From CAZUNO01 sp964621445 [NCBI: Candidatus Hadarchaeota archaeon] (GTDB taxonomy: Archaea; CAYQAE01; CAYVLA01), in the NCBI GenBank assembly GCA_964621445.1, contig CAZUNO010000005.1, positions 106,922 to 170,921 of the forward strand: a stretch of 64,000 bases of DNA, written 5' to 3'. The translations under genes were made by a program, and so were the position numbers. Below, piece after piece: positions 44,211 to 53,190 of the stretch. Position 1 is the stretch's first letter. Every line of letters starts with the position of its first letter. The notes beneath the pieces are model-generated. The model saw only the letters and a list, made by a program, of their open reading frames with translations. It was not told the origin of the DNA and did not search any database.

Positions 44211-45233
44211 TTGAAAGCTGCAGTACTTCACGGGGTCGGCGACATCAGATACCAAGAGGTACCAAAACCGGAAATAGCGGAGAACGAGGTACTCCTGGAA
44301 GTTAAAGCCTGCGGGGTTTGTGGAACCGACATCCATTTTCTCCACGGCGAATGGACCGTTGACATGCCGTTGATACCGGGCCATGAATTTTCAGGAGAAA
44401 TCGTCGAAACTGGAGATCAGGTAACCACCATCTCAACCGGAGCCCGGGTATCCGTCGACCCCAATGTCGTTTGTGGGGTTTGTAAGAACTGCCGGAGGAC
44501 GGAGAGAAATTATCTATGTTCAAATATCAGCGCCATCGGCGTTGACGTAAACGGGGCATTCGCGGAATACGTAAAGGCCCCCGAGGAGGTGGTATATCGA
44601 ATCCCGGACCATGTCGACTTCCAGGTCGGGGCCATGAGCGAGCCGGTTGGATGTGCAATACGGGGATTTGATAACACCAAGACCACTCTGGGGGATACCG
44701 TTGTCATAATTGGGGCTGGGCCCATGGGGCTAATTCTGGAGCAGTTAGCTCTCATGCAGGGAGCGGCCAAGGTGATCATTATCGAAATAGTGGAAGGGAG
44801 AAGAAAGATGGCCGAGGAGCTCGGTGCCACACGTACCATAAACCCAAAGGAAGAAGATGTCTCCAAGGTCGTCTTTGAGGAAACGGCAGGGAACGGTCCA
44901 GAAGTCGTTTTCGAGGCGGTCGGTTCCTCCCAGACCATTGAAATGGCTTTGGACATCGTAGGACGGGGAGGAAGGGTGAATATCTTCGGAGTTGCCCCCG
45001 AATCCGATGTCATAAATGTCAAACCCTTCATGCTCTATGAAAAGGAACTTGAGGTCTCCGCATCCTACAGGGATCCCTTCACCTTTGACAGGGCGATCCA
45101 GTTGCTTGCCAATGGGAGACTGGACGTGAAGTCATTGATAACCCACAGGTTTCCGTTGGACAGGATCGAGGAAGCCTTTCATACATTCCAGGAAAATAAA
45201 GAGGAAGCCGTGAAGTTGATGGTCATACCGTAA
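44211..45233 (+). CDS. Zinc-dependent medium-chain alcohol/polyol dehydrogenase
   Basis: A 340-residue MDR dehydrogenase of the threonine/sorbitol dehydrogenase group that oxidises a secondary alcohol with NAD(P)+. Catalytic zinc ligands: Cys in KACGVCGTD, His-Glu in GHEFSGEI. The structural zinc Cys cluster is CGVCKNCRRTERNYLC. The nucleotide-binding loop is VIIGAGPMGLILEQLA. Start TTG 44211 gives KAAVLHGVGDIR. It has its own transcription start; the substrate cannot be read from the sequence. Confidence 0.92.
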   Translation: MKAAVLHGVGDIRYQEVPKPEIAENEVLLEVKACGVCGTDIHFLHGEWTVDMPLIPGHEFSGEIVETGDQVTTISTGARVSVDPNVVCGVCKNCRRTERNYLCSNISAIGVDVNGAFAEYVKAPEEVVYRIPDHVDFQVGAMSEPVGCAIRGFDNTKTTLGDTVVIIGAGPMGLILEQLALMQGAAKVIIIEIVEGRRKMAEELGATRTINPKEEDVSKVVFEETAGNGPEVVFEAVGSSQTIEMALDIVGRGGRVNIFGVAPESDVINVKPFMLYEKELEVSASYRDPFTFDRAIQLLANGRLDVKSLITHRFPLDRIEEAFHTFQENKEEAVKLMVIP

Positions 45234-45325
45234 ACATCACAGGTCACAAGGACGATATGGATGTGAATACCATAAAATAATGGAAAAAGGTTTATTGCGG
45301 AGCATCATGCAGCAGAGAGCCAACG

Positions 45326-46273
45326 ATGTTTTTAGAATTGCTCATCATGGGCAGTGCCATATATCTGGGCTTTAACATCGGAGCGAACGATACCGCAAAC
45401 ACTATGGGAGCGTGTGTCGGGGGAGGTGCACTTGGGCTCAGAAAGGCAATAACCCTGGCCGCCATGTTCGTTTTCATTGGCGGTATCTTAGGGACGGAGG
45501 TAACTGAGACCATAGCCGTGGGAATAATGCCCCCCGCCGACCTGTCCCAGATCCTAGTAATGGTCTCTCTTTTTGCCTCCGGAAGCTTCGTTGCTCTGGC
45601 AACCATCCGCGGGTTACCGGTGTCAACATCACACGCTCTTGTAATGAGCCTAGTTGGGGTAGGTCTGGGAATGGGCAGCGAGCTAAATCTAAGTCAGTTG
45701 CTCAAGCTGGCCTCGGCATGGGTGATCTTTCCACTGGCAACCATTCCCCTCGCTTTCATGGTAATTAGACTCATCAAACCCTTGCTTTCCCGAATAGAAT
45801 CTCTGGTGGAGTTGGAGATCACTCTCAAATACCTCCTGATATTCAGTAGCATCTACGCCTCCTTCGCTCTTGGGGCCAGCCATGCAGGTTTGGTGGGAGG
45901 AATGCTTGAGGCATCCGGTCTCGCTGATCGGACGTTGGCCACTCTGGTTGGGTCCTTATCCATATCGTTGGGAGTGCTTCTGCTCAGTAAAAGGGTGATA
46001 CAAACGGTTGGTCAAGGAGTGACGGCTCTTAGTCCAGTTCCCGCATTTGCCATGCAGCTTTCGATGGCAATCGGTCTTACCATATGTTCTCTCCTTGGAT
46101 ATCCGGTTTCCAGCTCACAAGGGATAGTATCCGCGGCGGTTGGCGTCGGGCTGGCACAGGGCCAATCCAGGGTAAATAGGCGAAAGATCACCCAGATAAT
46201 ACTAGCGTGGGCATTAGTCCCCTCAGGGGCTCTAATCGTCACCTTTTCGCTGGTCAGGGTCTTTCTGACGTGA
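45326..46273 (+). CDS. pitA: PiT family inorganic phosphate transporter
   Basis: A 315-residue membrane protein with about nine helices that imports phosphate. The duplicated family signature is NIGANDTANTMGACVGG near the N-terminus and ALGASHAGLVGG in the second half; the second copy has Ser-His-Ala in place of Asn-Asp-x. VSTSHALV and VSSSQGI are the paired conserved Ser/Thr loops. Its stop overlaps the GTG of the DUF47 gene by 4 nt, the usual Pit plus PhoU-like pairing. Confidence 0.93.
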   Translation: MFLELLIMGSAIYLGFNIGANDTANTMGACVGGGALGLRKAITLAAMFVFIGGILGTEVTETIAVGIMPPADLSQILVMVSLFASGSFVALATIRGLPVSTSHALVMSLVGVGLGMGSELNLSQLLKLASAWVIFPLATIPLAFMVIRLIKPLLSRIESLVELEITLKYLLIFSSIYASFALGASHAGLVGGMLEASGLADRTLATLVGSLSISLGVLLLSKRVIQTVGQGVTALSPVPAFAMQLSMAIGLTICSLLGYPVSSSQGIVSAAVGVGLAQGQSRVNRRKITQIILAWALVPSGALIVTFSLVRVFLT

Positions 46274-46962
46274 AGAAAATCCAAAAGATTCTTCTTATTC
46301 AACCCCCAAGTTCCAGATGTGATCTTTTGGTTGGCGGTAAAGAAAAGGAGGCCATGAACGAGATCAGAGGCCACATGGAATTGGTGACAAAATGCTGCAG
46401 GAACCTTCCAAAGGCCTATGATCTGTATATCGAGGGTAGTGAGGAAGACTTCGAACGAAAGGCGCGTGAAATGCGTGAAATTGAGAAAGAGGCGGATGAA
46501 GCCAGGAGACAAGTAGAGTTGACCATTCATTCCGGCGCATTCATGCCCATCTACAGGGAGGACTACCTGAGTCTCGCCGAACTTATCGACAAGGTCGCCG
46601 ACGATTGTGTCTCGGTGACAAACCTGATGCTTCTTGCAGGGTTCAAGATACCCGAGAAATCCCAGGAAGATATCTCACACATCATAGACAGGACCGTCGA
46701 ATCGGTAGAAACTCTAGACAGCTGCATTGGACTCTGTATAGATGACCGTCAGAAGGCCCACAAGACGGCTAGCAAGGTGGAGGAAATAGAGGAATCTATT
46801 GATGATGAGGAATTTAGAGTTCGATCCACCTTATACCGAATGTCCATTGACGGTTACCAGAAAATCCTTTTGAATGACTTGGTGGATAAGATCGGAAATA
46901 TCTCCGATGCAGCCGAAGATGCAAGTGACAGGATTGTCATCATGATAACTAAGAGGGACTAA
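46270..46962 (+). CDS. DUF47/PhoU-like phosphate-transport accessory protein
   Basis: A 230-residue all-helical protein of the DUF47 (PhoU-like) family, thought to gate PiT transporters according to phosphate status. GTG 46270 overlaps the pitA TGA; the shorter ATG at about 46354 would lose the first helices. EADEARRQVELTIHSGAFMPIYREDYLSL and LVDKIGNISDAAEDASDRI carry the conserved acidic E/D-x-x-x-D pairs that bind metal clusters in PhoU. Cytoplasmic. Confidence 0.88.
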   Translation: MKKIQKILLIQPPSSRCDLLVGGKEKEAMNEIRGHMELVTKCCRNLPKAYDLYIEGSEEDFERKAREMREIEKEADEARRQVELTIHSGAFMPIYREDYLSLAELIDKVADDCVSVTNLMLLAGFKIPEKSQEDISHIIDRTVESVETLDSCIGLCIDDRQKAHKTASKVEEIEESIDDEEFRVRSTLYRMSIDGYQKILLNDLVDKIGNISDAAEDASDRIVIMITKRD

Positions 46963-48214
46963 ACCCCTTTACTAATCCATCTACCCATCGCATAGAATAG
47001 AGCGGACACGTAGCCCAAAATCAGTGGTACAAGGGGGAAGTGGAACCTGCTGATCCCGATGGTGAACATGTAAACCATGGTCATGTAGGATATTATTGAT
47101 GGGCCCACCAGGGGAAGGGACGGGAATATTGTCCCTCTCCACCTGAAGAAAGCAAACATGGAGACCAGGAAGAAAATCATGACGACGAGGCAATAGTTCT
47201 GGGCCAGCCCCGTGTAATACCAGAAGAATACATCTGTTGCCTCGCCCTACCTAAGACTCTCCTCATTCCAATTCACCACCTCCACATCCTCCCTGTAAAT
47301 ATACATGAGCTTTCTTGGCCACAGGGCCACCGTCTTTCTAGGATGGGATATCATGTAATTAAAGGCATAATTCCTGGCCAGGACATCCCTACGATACGCA
47401 TCCTCTATCCACTGCGAGCCTAAAAGGGAGGAAATTTCCCTCAAATGGTAAATGGTATGTAGGTACCATTCGCATATGGGTTATTCCCGATCATCAGGGT
47501 AACCCCCGTTATTGGAGATGTACACGAATTGTCCGAAAACCAGGTAATTCCTAGCTATCCACGGGGAGATCACCAATACAATTACCCCGTAAACCCTTAG
47601 CAAATTCCTCAACATCTTTCCAGGTGATTTTTTCCTTGAATATCCATAGTAGGAGACTAAAACCACCCCGGCCAGGGGGAGGGTCTGGGCTTTCACCCAG
47701 CATGCCAGCCCAAAGATCATGCCCGATATTGCGAAATCAAAAACTCCCCTATCCATACTAACTAGAAAGAAGGTGCCCGGCAATAGGAGAAACAGGCACA
47801 GGATCTCGCATGAAAGAAGGGAACTATATGCGATATGGTTGGGGTAGAAGGCGATAATAAGGATCGATATCCGGCCAACAATCTCCGATCGAAATAATGA
47901 CCGCGTTAATCTATAGCACAAGAAGATGACGCCCATGTATAGCAGGATATTTGCTAACTTGGCCACCGAAACCGACTGCCCAAAAATAGAATATAGCATC
48001 CCCAGAAATGCAGGATACCCTACCGGCCAATAGGCCGTTGGTTCTCCTGCCTCAACGTAACCAAGCGCATTGGCAAGATCCACCCCCCGCAGGTGGTACC
48101 ACGAAAAATCGCTTATGGGTTGTACGGGCATCAGGTAAATCCATCACAGCCTGACAAAAAATGCCACAGAAAGCAAATGGGAAGGAAACTCCGGGAATTC
48201 AAGATCCTGCCCAT
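46959..48214 (-). pseudogene. Decayed GT-C (GT39/PMT-like) membrane glycosyltransferase gene
   Basis: Three leftward fragments in different frames join into one membrane glycosyltransferase. The intended start is ATG 48214 (MGRILNSR). A frameshift occurs near 48175. An in-frame TGA at 48144-48146 stands where Trp is expected (FFVRL-stop-WIYLM). The next fragment covers SDFSWYHLRGVDLA onward, ending at 47481. Frame shifts near 47500 and 47455 then separate IGNNPYANGTYI and REISSLLGSQW. A TAG at 47247-47249 interrupts between WNEESLR and GEATDV, after which the frame continues to 46959. At least five lesions in 1.25 kb argue against sequencing error. PISDFSWY is the GT-C acidic motif. Confidence 0.8.
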
Positions 48215-48373
48215 AACTGAGACCATATTTTTGGCCGTGGAACTCAAGACAAGACATCCATCAATGAGAACCATTCAGGATCCTCGGATATTAGGTTGTC
48301 CCCCTCGGGAAACCTTTAAAGGATGTTTTTACGATTTTAGATTGGTCCCCAACATCACGGTGCTGGTATCCCC

Positions 48374-48745
48374 ATGGGTCTAACGAGCTTTGTCATGGAA
48401 TTGGGACATGTCGTCGAGAAGAACCTGACGAGCAAGGCTGTGCTAATTACCCTCATAGTGCTAGCTGCCTTGTTTCACGTAGTGTGCTTCATCCTCCTGG
48501 TAATACTCATGCTCACCGTCTACGCAAGGTCCCTTAAGGGACCCGTCCCCTTCATGCCCAAACACGACGAAAAGGAAACGGGTTCCATCATCTTAGGGCT
48601 TTCCCTTCTCGGCATCGGGCTTTACTTTCTGCTCAGAACCTATATCCCTGACCTGGGATGGCAAATAGCATTTCTTATCGTTGGGTCTTTCCTCATAGCT
48701 TTCGGGATCAGCAGGAGGAGCGAAATAAGTGAATCAGAGGCCTAG
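48374..48745 (+). CDS. Four-helix small membrane protein, first gene of a membrane cassette
   Basis: A 123-residue protein with helices at about 20-45, 72-88 and 95-112 and a short charged loop (MPKHDEKETGS). I do not recognise a family. CCTTTAAAGG at about 48311-48320 is a TATA-like box with a predicted start near 48345. It overlaps the next small membrane gene by 17 nt. Confidence 0.6.
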   Translation: MGLTSFVMELGHVVEKNLTSKAVLITLIVLAALFHVVCFILLVILMLTVYARSLKGPVPFMPKHDEKETGSIILGLSLLGIGLYFLLRTYIPDLGWQIAFLIVGSFLIAFGISRRSEISESEA

Positions 48746-48929
48746 GGGCGGAAAGTACCTGATTAGAGGCATGTTCGCAACCACCCTTGGAGCCATGTGG
48801 CTCATCTCCGCAAGGGAGCTAGTGTCCATCTCACCCCAGTTATGGATAGCAATATTCTGCATTGCCTTCGGCCTGGAAGTGGTTATAATCAGCCTTTTCA
48901 GGGAGAGAATGAGAGGTTCAGCCCCTTGA
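48729..48929 (+). CDS. Two-helix mini membrane protein
   Basis: A 66-residue protein from GTG 48729 with two hydrophobic segments (about 14-30 and 36-55) and basic ends (NQRPRGGKY, FRERMRG). No known family. It overlaps the preceding gene by 17 nt and its TGA overlaps the next TTG (TTGA), so it lies in the middle of a translationally coupled trio. Confidence 0.58.
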   Translation: MNQRPRGGKYLIRGMFATTLGAMWLISARELVSISPQLWIAIFCIAFGLEVVIISLFRERMRGSAP

Positions 48930-49987
48930 GAGCGGATATCATATCAACGGCATTGGCAATCTTCATTTTTCTCCTATTCCTGACCCAATTTAACATCAGC
49001 CTGGCAACCGAAACATCCAAAGCACAATGGTCCATCATATGTGGAGGCCTATTCTTTTTGGCCTCTGCCGGATTTAGAAGCCGGAAGCCAATGATTAAGG
49101 CATTCTGCCAAATAATCTCAAGGTCCGCAACCCTTATCCTGGCCGCCATAATAGTATTCTCCCTCCCAATCCAGGCCTCCATGCTGTCGATACTACCAGC
49201 TCACCATGCTTCAACCCTCAACATTACGGAAGGCAACATATCCGGGCCCAGAGCAGTGCTAAGCCTGGATCTAGTGAATGCCGGCATCAGCTTTACCAGC
49301 TGGAATCGTTCCCACTATAGGATCGTCACCACGATGGATGCCCGAAGCATCACCAAGCGCGGGGCCCAGGACATACTCGATAAGTGCAATATTCAGGTTG
49401 ATCAATCCGGCGAAAACATCACCATCTATCTCTCCGGGCCAAAACGAGCTTGCCAGAAGGTCAGGGCGGATATCGAAGTCCAGATACCCAGACAGGTTCT
49501 CCCATCTCTAATAATAAGCGTGACCAATGGTACCATGCAGGCAAGGAACATTACTTGCGGAAGAATCGAGTCATGGATAGGAAGCGGAACCGTATCGGCC
49601 AGAGACCTCGAGGCATGGACGATGGATATCACCGTCGATAGCGGCCCCATAAACCTGGAGGTCGCGGCAAGGAAATTGGAACTGCAGACTATTCAGGGGG
49701 AGGTCCGCCTCAACTCAACCCGACCCCAAAGCGATTGTATAATCCACACCGTTGGAGGTAGTATAGCTGCCAGGCTCAACTATTCGGACCAAATCGCCTA
49801 CAGCGTCGAGGCGAATAGCATAGGGGGATCCATCAGGGTTAACCTAACCGACGTAGCATTCACAAAACAGAAGAGCGGATATGTTCTCGCCAGAACCAAG
49901 GACTACAAGAATAAAGAATTTAATTCATCCGTAGTGGCCAGAACAACGACCGGAAATATCACGATTTCCCAATTGGGCAGTAGTTAA
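48926..49987 (+). CDS. Membrane protein with a DUF4097-like beta-helix domain
   Basis: A 353-residue protein. TTG 48926, overlapping the previous stop, is chosen instead of the longer frame from 48797 that runs inside two genes. Three membrane helices (about 8-25, 35-52, 70-90) precede an exported domain of about 250 residues with short repeated strands such as LIISVTNGTMQARNITCGRIESWIG, LEAWTMDITVDSGPINLEVA and LQTIQGEVRLNSTR. This right-handed beta-helix pattern is that of DUF4097/DUF2807 putative adhesins. Sequons are common. In bacteria such domains are often fused to stress or signalling genes. Confidence 0.7.
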   Translation: MRADIISTALAIFIFLLFLTQFNISLATETSKAQWSIICGGLFFLASAGFRSRKPMIKAFCQIISRSATLILAAIIVFSLPIQASMLSILPAHHASTLNITEGNISGPRAVLSLDLVNAGISFTSWNRSHYRIVTTMDARSITKRGAQDILDKCNIQVDQSGENITIYLSGPKRACQKVRADIEVQIPRQVLPSLIISVTNGTMQARNITCGRIESWIGSGTVSARDLEAWTMDITVDSGPINLEVAARKLELQTIQGEVRLNSTRPQSDCIIHTVGGSIAARLNYSDQIAYSVEANSIGGSIRVNLTDVAFTKQKSGYVLARTKDYKNKEFNSSVVARTTTGNITISQLGSS

Positions 49988-49990
49988 TTC

Positions 49991-50329
49991 TTATCTCCTT
50001 GATATTCCAAGTCGGGCTCTGAACTCCTTGTTGCTTATCAGTCTACCAATGAATTCCTTCAAAACTGGATTCTCATTTCCCCGGTGTTTACCCTCAAACT
50101 CCATGGCCTCCAGGGCATCAGTTGACTTCTTCTTAACAGCCTTGGCAAACATTCTCATGCTAGCTTTCTTGTACGTGGAGCAGCTCTCCTTGTAACAAAC
50201 CGCGGCCTTCTTCAAACATTCAATTCTTGCTTGGGCATCATTCTTCTCCTTATACGCCTTTACCATCAACAAATCAGCTTTACCTTCAATCTGGCTCGCC
50301 GCCATTACACTGGAAGAATCAATCTTCAA
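49991..50329 (-). CDS. Small helical protein of unknown function
   Basis: A 112-residue, highly charged, all-helical protein. The centre (ARIECLKKAAVCYKESCSTYKKASM) resembles one TPR- or MIT-like helical hairpin. No signal or membrane segment. ATG 50329. It ends convergently 4 nt after the DUF4097-like gene. No named family. Confidence 0.55.
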   Translation of the reverse strand: MKIDSSSVMAASQIEGKADLLMVKAYKEKNDAQARIECLKKAAVCYKESCSTYKKASMRMFAKAVKKKSTDALEAMEFEGKHRGNENPVLKEFIGRLISNKEFRARLGISRR

Positions 50330-50420
50330 CGTCTCACCTGGTGGGTTCGCACCTCCCTACCGAAAACTCTTAAATTTTGTCCAAAGGTTCCTATTTCGAC
50401 GTGCGAACTCCGGCACCCCA

Positions 50421-51314
50421 TCACCGGCCGGACTCGGCAACTACGACCCCAATTATGATCAAGGCCGAGAAAATTGATTCCAGCTGGGAAATGGACTCCC
50501 CTAAAAAAACAAACCCGAAGAACAGGGCACAAACGGGAATCAGGAACAGAAAAGCAGCTGCTTTGGATGCTTCCAAACGCTGTAAAGCACCCACATAGCA
50601 GGCATAGGCGATAACTGTCGAGAATACTGCCAGGACCGAAATCAGGGCCATTTCGGATGGATTGAATGATATCATTTGCTCCACCGGCTCCACAATGGCA
50701 GTGAAAAAAAGAAGGGGCAGTGACCCACAAAGAGTGGCTCCCGTCAGAAGGGCCATTGGATTCATCCTATCCAGAAGAGCTTTTCTCACAAAAACCGTGT
50801 ATAGCGAATAGGTCACGGCACTCAAGGTCAGCAGTGTTATCCCCAGGACCGACCCGGTGCCTCCACCCTTGAAAACAATCGAAAGAAGAACCGTGCCCGA
50901 AAAGGCCATGGCTGCTCCAACTATTTTCCTGACTCCCAGGGCTTCCCCTAGGAGATAGGCAGCAAAAAGGGCAGTGTAAATGGGACCAGCTCCCTGAATC
51001 ACCCCCGATATTCCCGCCGTGAGATGTACCATCCCGTAATTCTGAAAGAGGCTGGGCAAAGTAGTGCCCAGAAAACCGATCAATATGAAAATCCGCCAGG
51101 GTCCAAGGGTCAGGATCTGGCCTCTGATCCTCTTAAAGGGGAGAACTATTCCCAGTAGGAGAACTGAGGCCAGCGTGAACCGCACGGAGGCCAAAACGGG
51201 CGGGGATATGCTTCTCAAACCCATCTTGATCCAGATGAAGGATGCTCCCCATAGTAATACCGCCCCAATCATCAGGGCAAAGCCAATGTACTCGTCTCTG
51301 GACCTTGGTTCCAA
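50421..51314 (-). CDS. EamA/DMT family permease
   Basis: A 297-residue transporter with ten hydrophobic segments made of two EamA repeats (about 10-145 and 158-295). The first begins GFALMIGAVLLWGASFIWIKMGLR, a typical DMT start, and LAGLISVLAVFSTVIAYACYV-like sequence is in the second half. Such proteins export amino acids, nucleotide sugars or metabolites. It points away from the sugar-isomerase gene. Substrate unknown. Confidence 0.9.
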   Translation of the reverse strand: MEPRSRDEYIGFALMIGAVLLWGASFIWIKMGLRSISPPVLASVRFTLASVLLLGIVLPFKRIRGQILTLGPWRIFILIGFLGTTLPSLFQNYGMVHLTAGISGVIQGAGPIYTALFAAYLLGEALGVRKIVGAAMAFSGTVLLSIVFKGGGTGSVLGITLLTLSAVTYSLYTVFVRKALLDRMNPMALLTGATLCGSLPLLFFTAIVEPVEQMISFNPSEMALISVLAVFSTVIAYACYVGALQRLEASKAAAFLFLIPVCALFFGFVFLGESISQLESIFSALIIIGVVVAESGR

Positions 51315-51420
51315 TTTGAAACGGAGGTAAAGGTAGCGTTAAATGTATTATACTTTGGTCGAATCCAACCTGTAACCTTTATTAAAAACCGCTGTCGGTC
51401 GAAGTCACGCGTGGTGTCTT

Positions 51421-52206
51421 ATGAAGCTTGCAGCTCAAGAAGACAGGATACCTGGGGATGAACTCTCCCAGAAACTGTCCAAAATGGAATCCTATGGCTT
51501 CCAGGGAATAGAATTCTGGGGCCAGAGTCTACCAGAAAGGGTTGATGAAGTTAAAGAGGCAATTGCATCCTCGACCATAGAGCCCTCGACCATCTGTGCC
51601 GGCTACAGTGGTTGCCTACTGGACAATGATGAAGGAGAGAGAAAGAAGGCAATGAAGGACATAAAGTCCCTGCTTCGGATTGGGGGAGAGATTGGAGTGC
51701 TGGGACTCATAACCGTACCCATCTTCGGAAAGGCCAGATTACCCAACTTGTCCCCTCTTAATTCATCAGTTGAGCTGGAGAAGGAGCTCCTGGTACTTGA
51801 GCTGGAGGAGCTCGGCAAGGTGGCCGCCGAAAACAATTGCACAATTCTGATCGAGCCTTTAAACAGGTATGAAACACACCTGGTTAAGACCCTTCAGGAT
51901 GCGGTTGAGATCCAGAAAAGGGTCAACCTGGAATCGGTCAAAATCATGGCCGACTTTTTCCACATGAACATAGAGGAGAGGGATATCCCCGAGAGCATCA
52001 GGGAGGCCGGGGAAGCAATCCATCATGTACACCTGGCCGACAGCACAAGACTTCTCCCGGGATACGGCCACACCGACTTTAAATCCGGATTTGAGGCCCT
52101 GAAGGAAATCGGTTTCGGCAATTACATGGCCCTGGAGTGTGGCGTGCCGGGCGACCCCGAGAAGGAGCTGCCCAAGAGCGTCGAATACCTGAAATCCTGT
52201 ATGTAG
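51421..52206 (+). CDS. Sugar phosphate isomerase/epimerase (AP-endonuclease-2-like TIM barrel)
   Basis: A 261-residue TIM-barrel enzyme of the xylose-isomerase-like family. Metal ligands are Glu in ILIEPLNRYE, Asp/His in KIMADFFHMNIEE, His in IHHVHLADSTR and the final Glu in YMALECG. The family spans sugar and inosose isomerases, dehydratases and endonuclease IV. ATG 51421 follows a TATA-like TTTATTAAAA at about 51379. The Gfo/Idh gene follows after 10 nt, a common pairing in sugar or inositol catabolism. Confidence 0.9.
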   Translation: MKLAAQEDRIPGDELSQKLSKMESYGFQGIEFWGQSLPERVDEVKEAIASSTIEPSTICAGYSGCLLDNDEGERKKAMKDIKSLLRIGGEIGVLGLITVPIFGKARLPNLSPLNSSVELEKELLVLELEELGKVAAENNCTILIEPLNRYETHLVKTLQDAVEIQKRVNLESVKIMADFFHMNIEERDIPESIREAGEAIHHVHLADSTRLLPGYGHTDFKSGFEALKEIGFGNYMALECGVPGDPEKELPKSVEYLKSCM

Positions 52207-52216
52207 TGGTGTAAAT

Positions 52217-53182
52217 ATGACCATTAATGTCGGAGTAATAGGAGTAGGTGGAATAGCTCAGGGCCATCTCAAGAACCTCTCGCAAAACCCACTCTCCAAC
52301 CTAGTCGCAGTATGTGATGTCGTGGAGCAAAAGGTCAAAAGCGCCTCCCAGTCATTTGGAGCTTCAATGTATACCAACTTCGGGGAAATGATTTCCCGCG
52401 AGGAACTTGACGCTGTTTACGTATGTGTGCCTCCTCACGCCCACGGGGATATCGAAAGAACCGCACTGGAAAACGGCATCGCCCTTTTCGTGGAAAAGCC
52501 CCTGTCCTCGGACCCCGGAACGCCGGAAAAGATCGGCAAGATGGTGTCCAGTAAGGGGGCCATAACCAGCGTTGGATATAACTGGCGATACAGCGATATG
52601 ACAAAAAAAGCGCTGTGCCTGATGAAGGATAGAACGGTCGGCCTTGTAGTCGGTTACTGGATGGGTGGATGCCCGGGCGTCTCCTGGTGGCGAAAGAAGG
52701 AAAAATCCGGCGGCCAGCACGTCGAGCAGACGACCCACATATTCGATATGGCCAGATGTCTATCCGGGGAGGTCAAACGGGTATATGCTTCGGCTGGACT
52801 TCAGGTCATGCAGGAACACGTTGAGGGATTGGATGTCGAGGACGCTTCCGCCATTAACCTTGAGTTCGAGAACGGGGCACCGGGAGTGATAGTCTCAACC
52901 TGCATGCTTAGCCAAGGATACAAGGTGATGTTTTCGGTATTCTCAAAGGACCTTGCCCTTGAGCACACCCAGGGTTCCCTGAGGGTAACAAGACCGGGGG
53001 AGGAAACCACCTTCAAGTCGAAGGTCGACCCCTATCTGAAGGAGGATGAGGTATTCGTGGAGTCCGTGGATACCGGGGATGACTCCCATATACTATCCAC
53101 CTACGAGGACGCTTTAAAGACCCACAGAGTGACCATGGCTGCAAATAAATCCATAGAAACGGGAAAACCCGTTGATATCTAG
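52217..53182 (+). CDS. Gfo/Idh/MocA family NAD(P)-dependent oxidoreductase
   Basis: A 321-residue sugar dehydrogenase, distinct from the copy at 41434. The Rossmann motif GVIGVGGIAQGHLKNL is followed by the FVEKPLSSD block and the central EQTTHIFDMARCL, where the catalytic His lies. It pairs with the sugar-isomerase-like enzyme upstream, so both probably act on one sugar. The true substrate is unknown. Confidence 0.92.
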   Translation: MTINVGVIGVGGIAQGHLKNLSQNPLSNLVAVCDVVEQKVKSASQSFGASMYTNFGEMISREELDAVYVCVPPHAHGDIERTALENGIALFVEKPLSSDPGTPEKIGKMVSSKGAITSVGYNWRYSDMTKKALCLMKDRTVGLVVGYWMGGCPGVSWWRKKEKSGGQHVEQTTHIFDMARCLSGEVKRVYASAGLQVMQEHVEGLDVEDASAINLEFENGAPGVIVSTCMLSQGYKVMFSVFSKDLALEHTQGSLRVTRPGEETTFKSKVDPYLKEDEVFVESVDTGDDSHILSTYEDALKTHRVTMAANKSIETGKPVDI

Positions 53183-53190
53183 TGAGGTAA

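Noticed and set aside
48797-48925. Longer start of the DUF4097-like protein
   Set aside because: It runs through another gene in a different frame; the TTGA start at 48926 directly precedes the first membrane helix.
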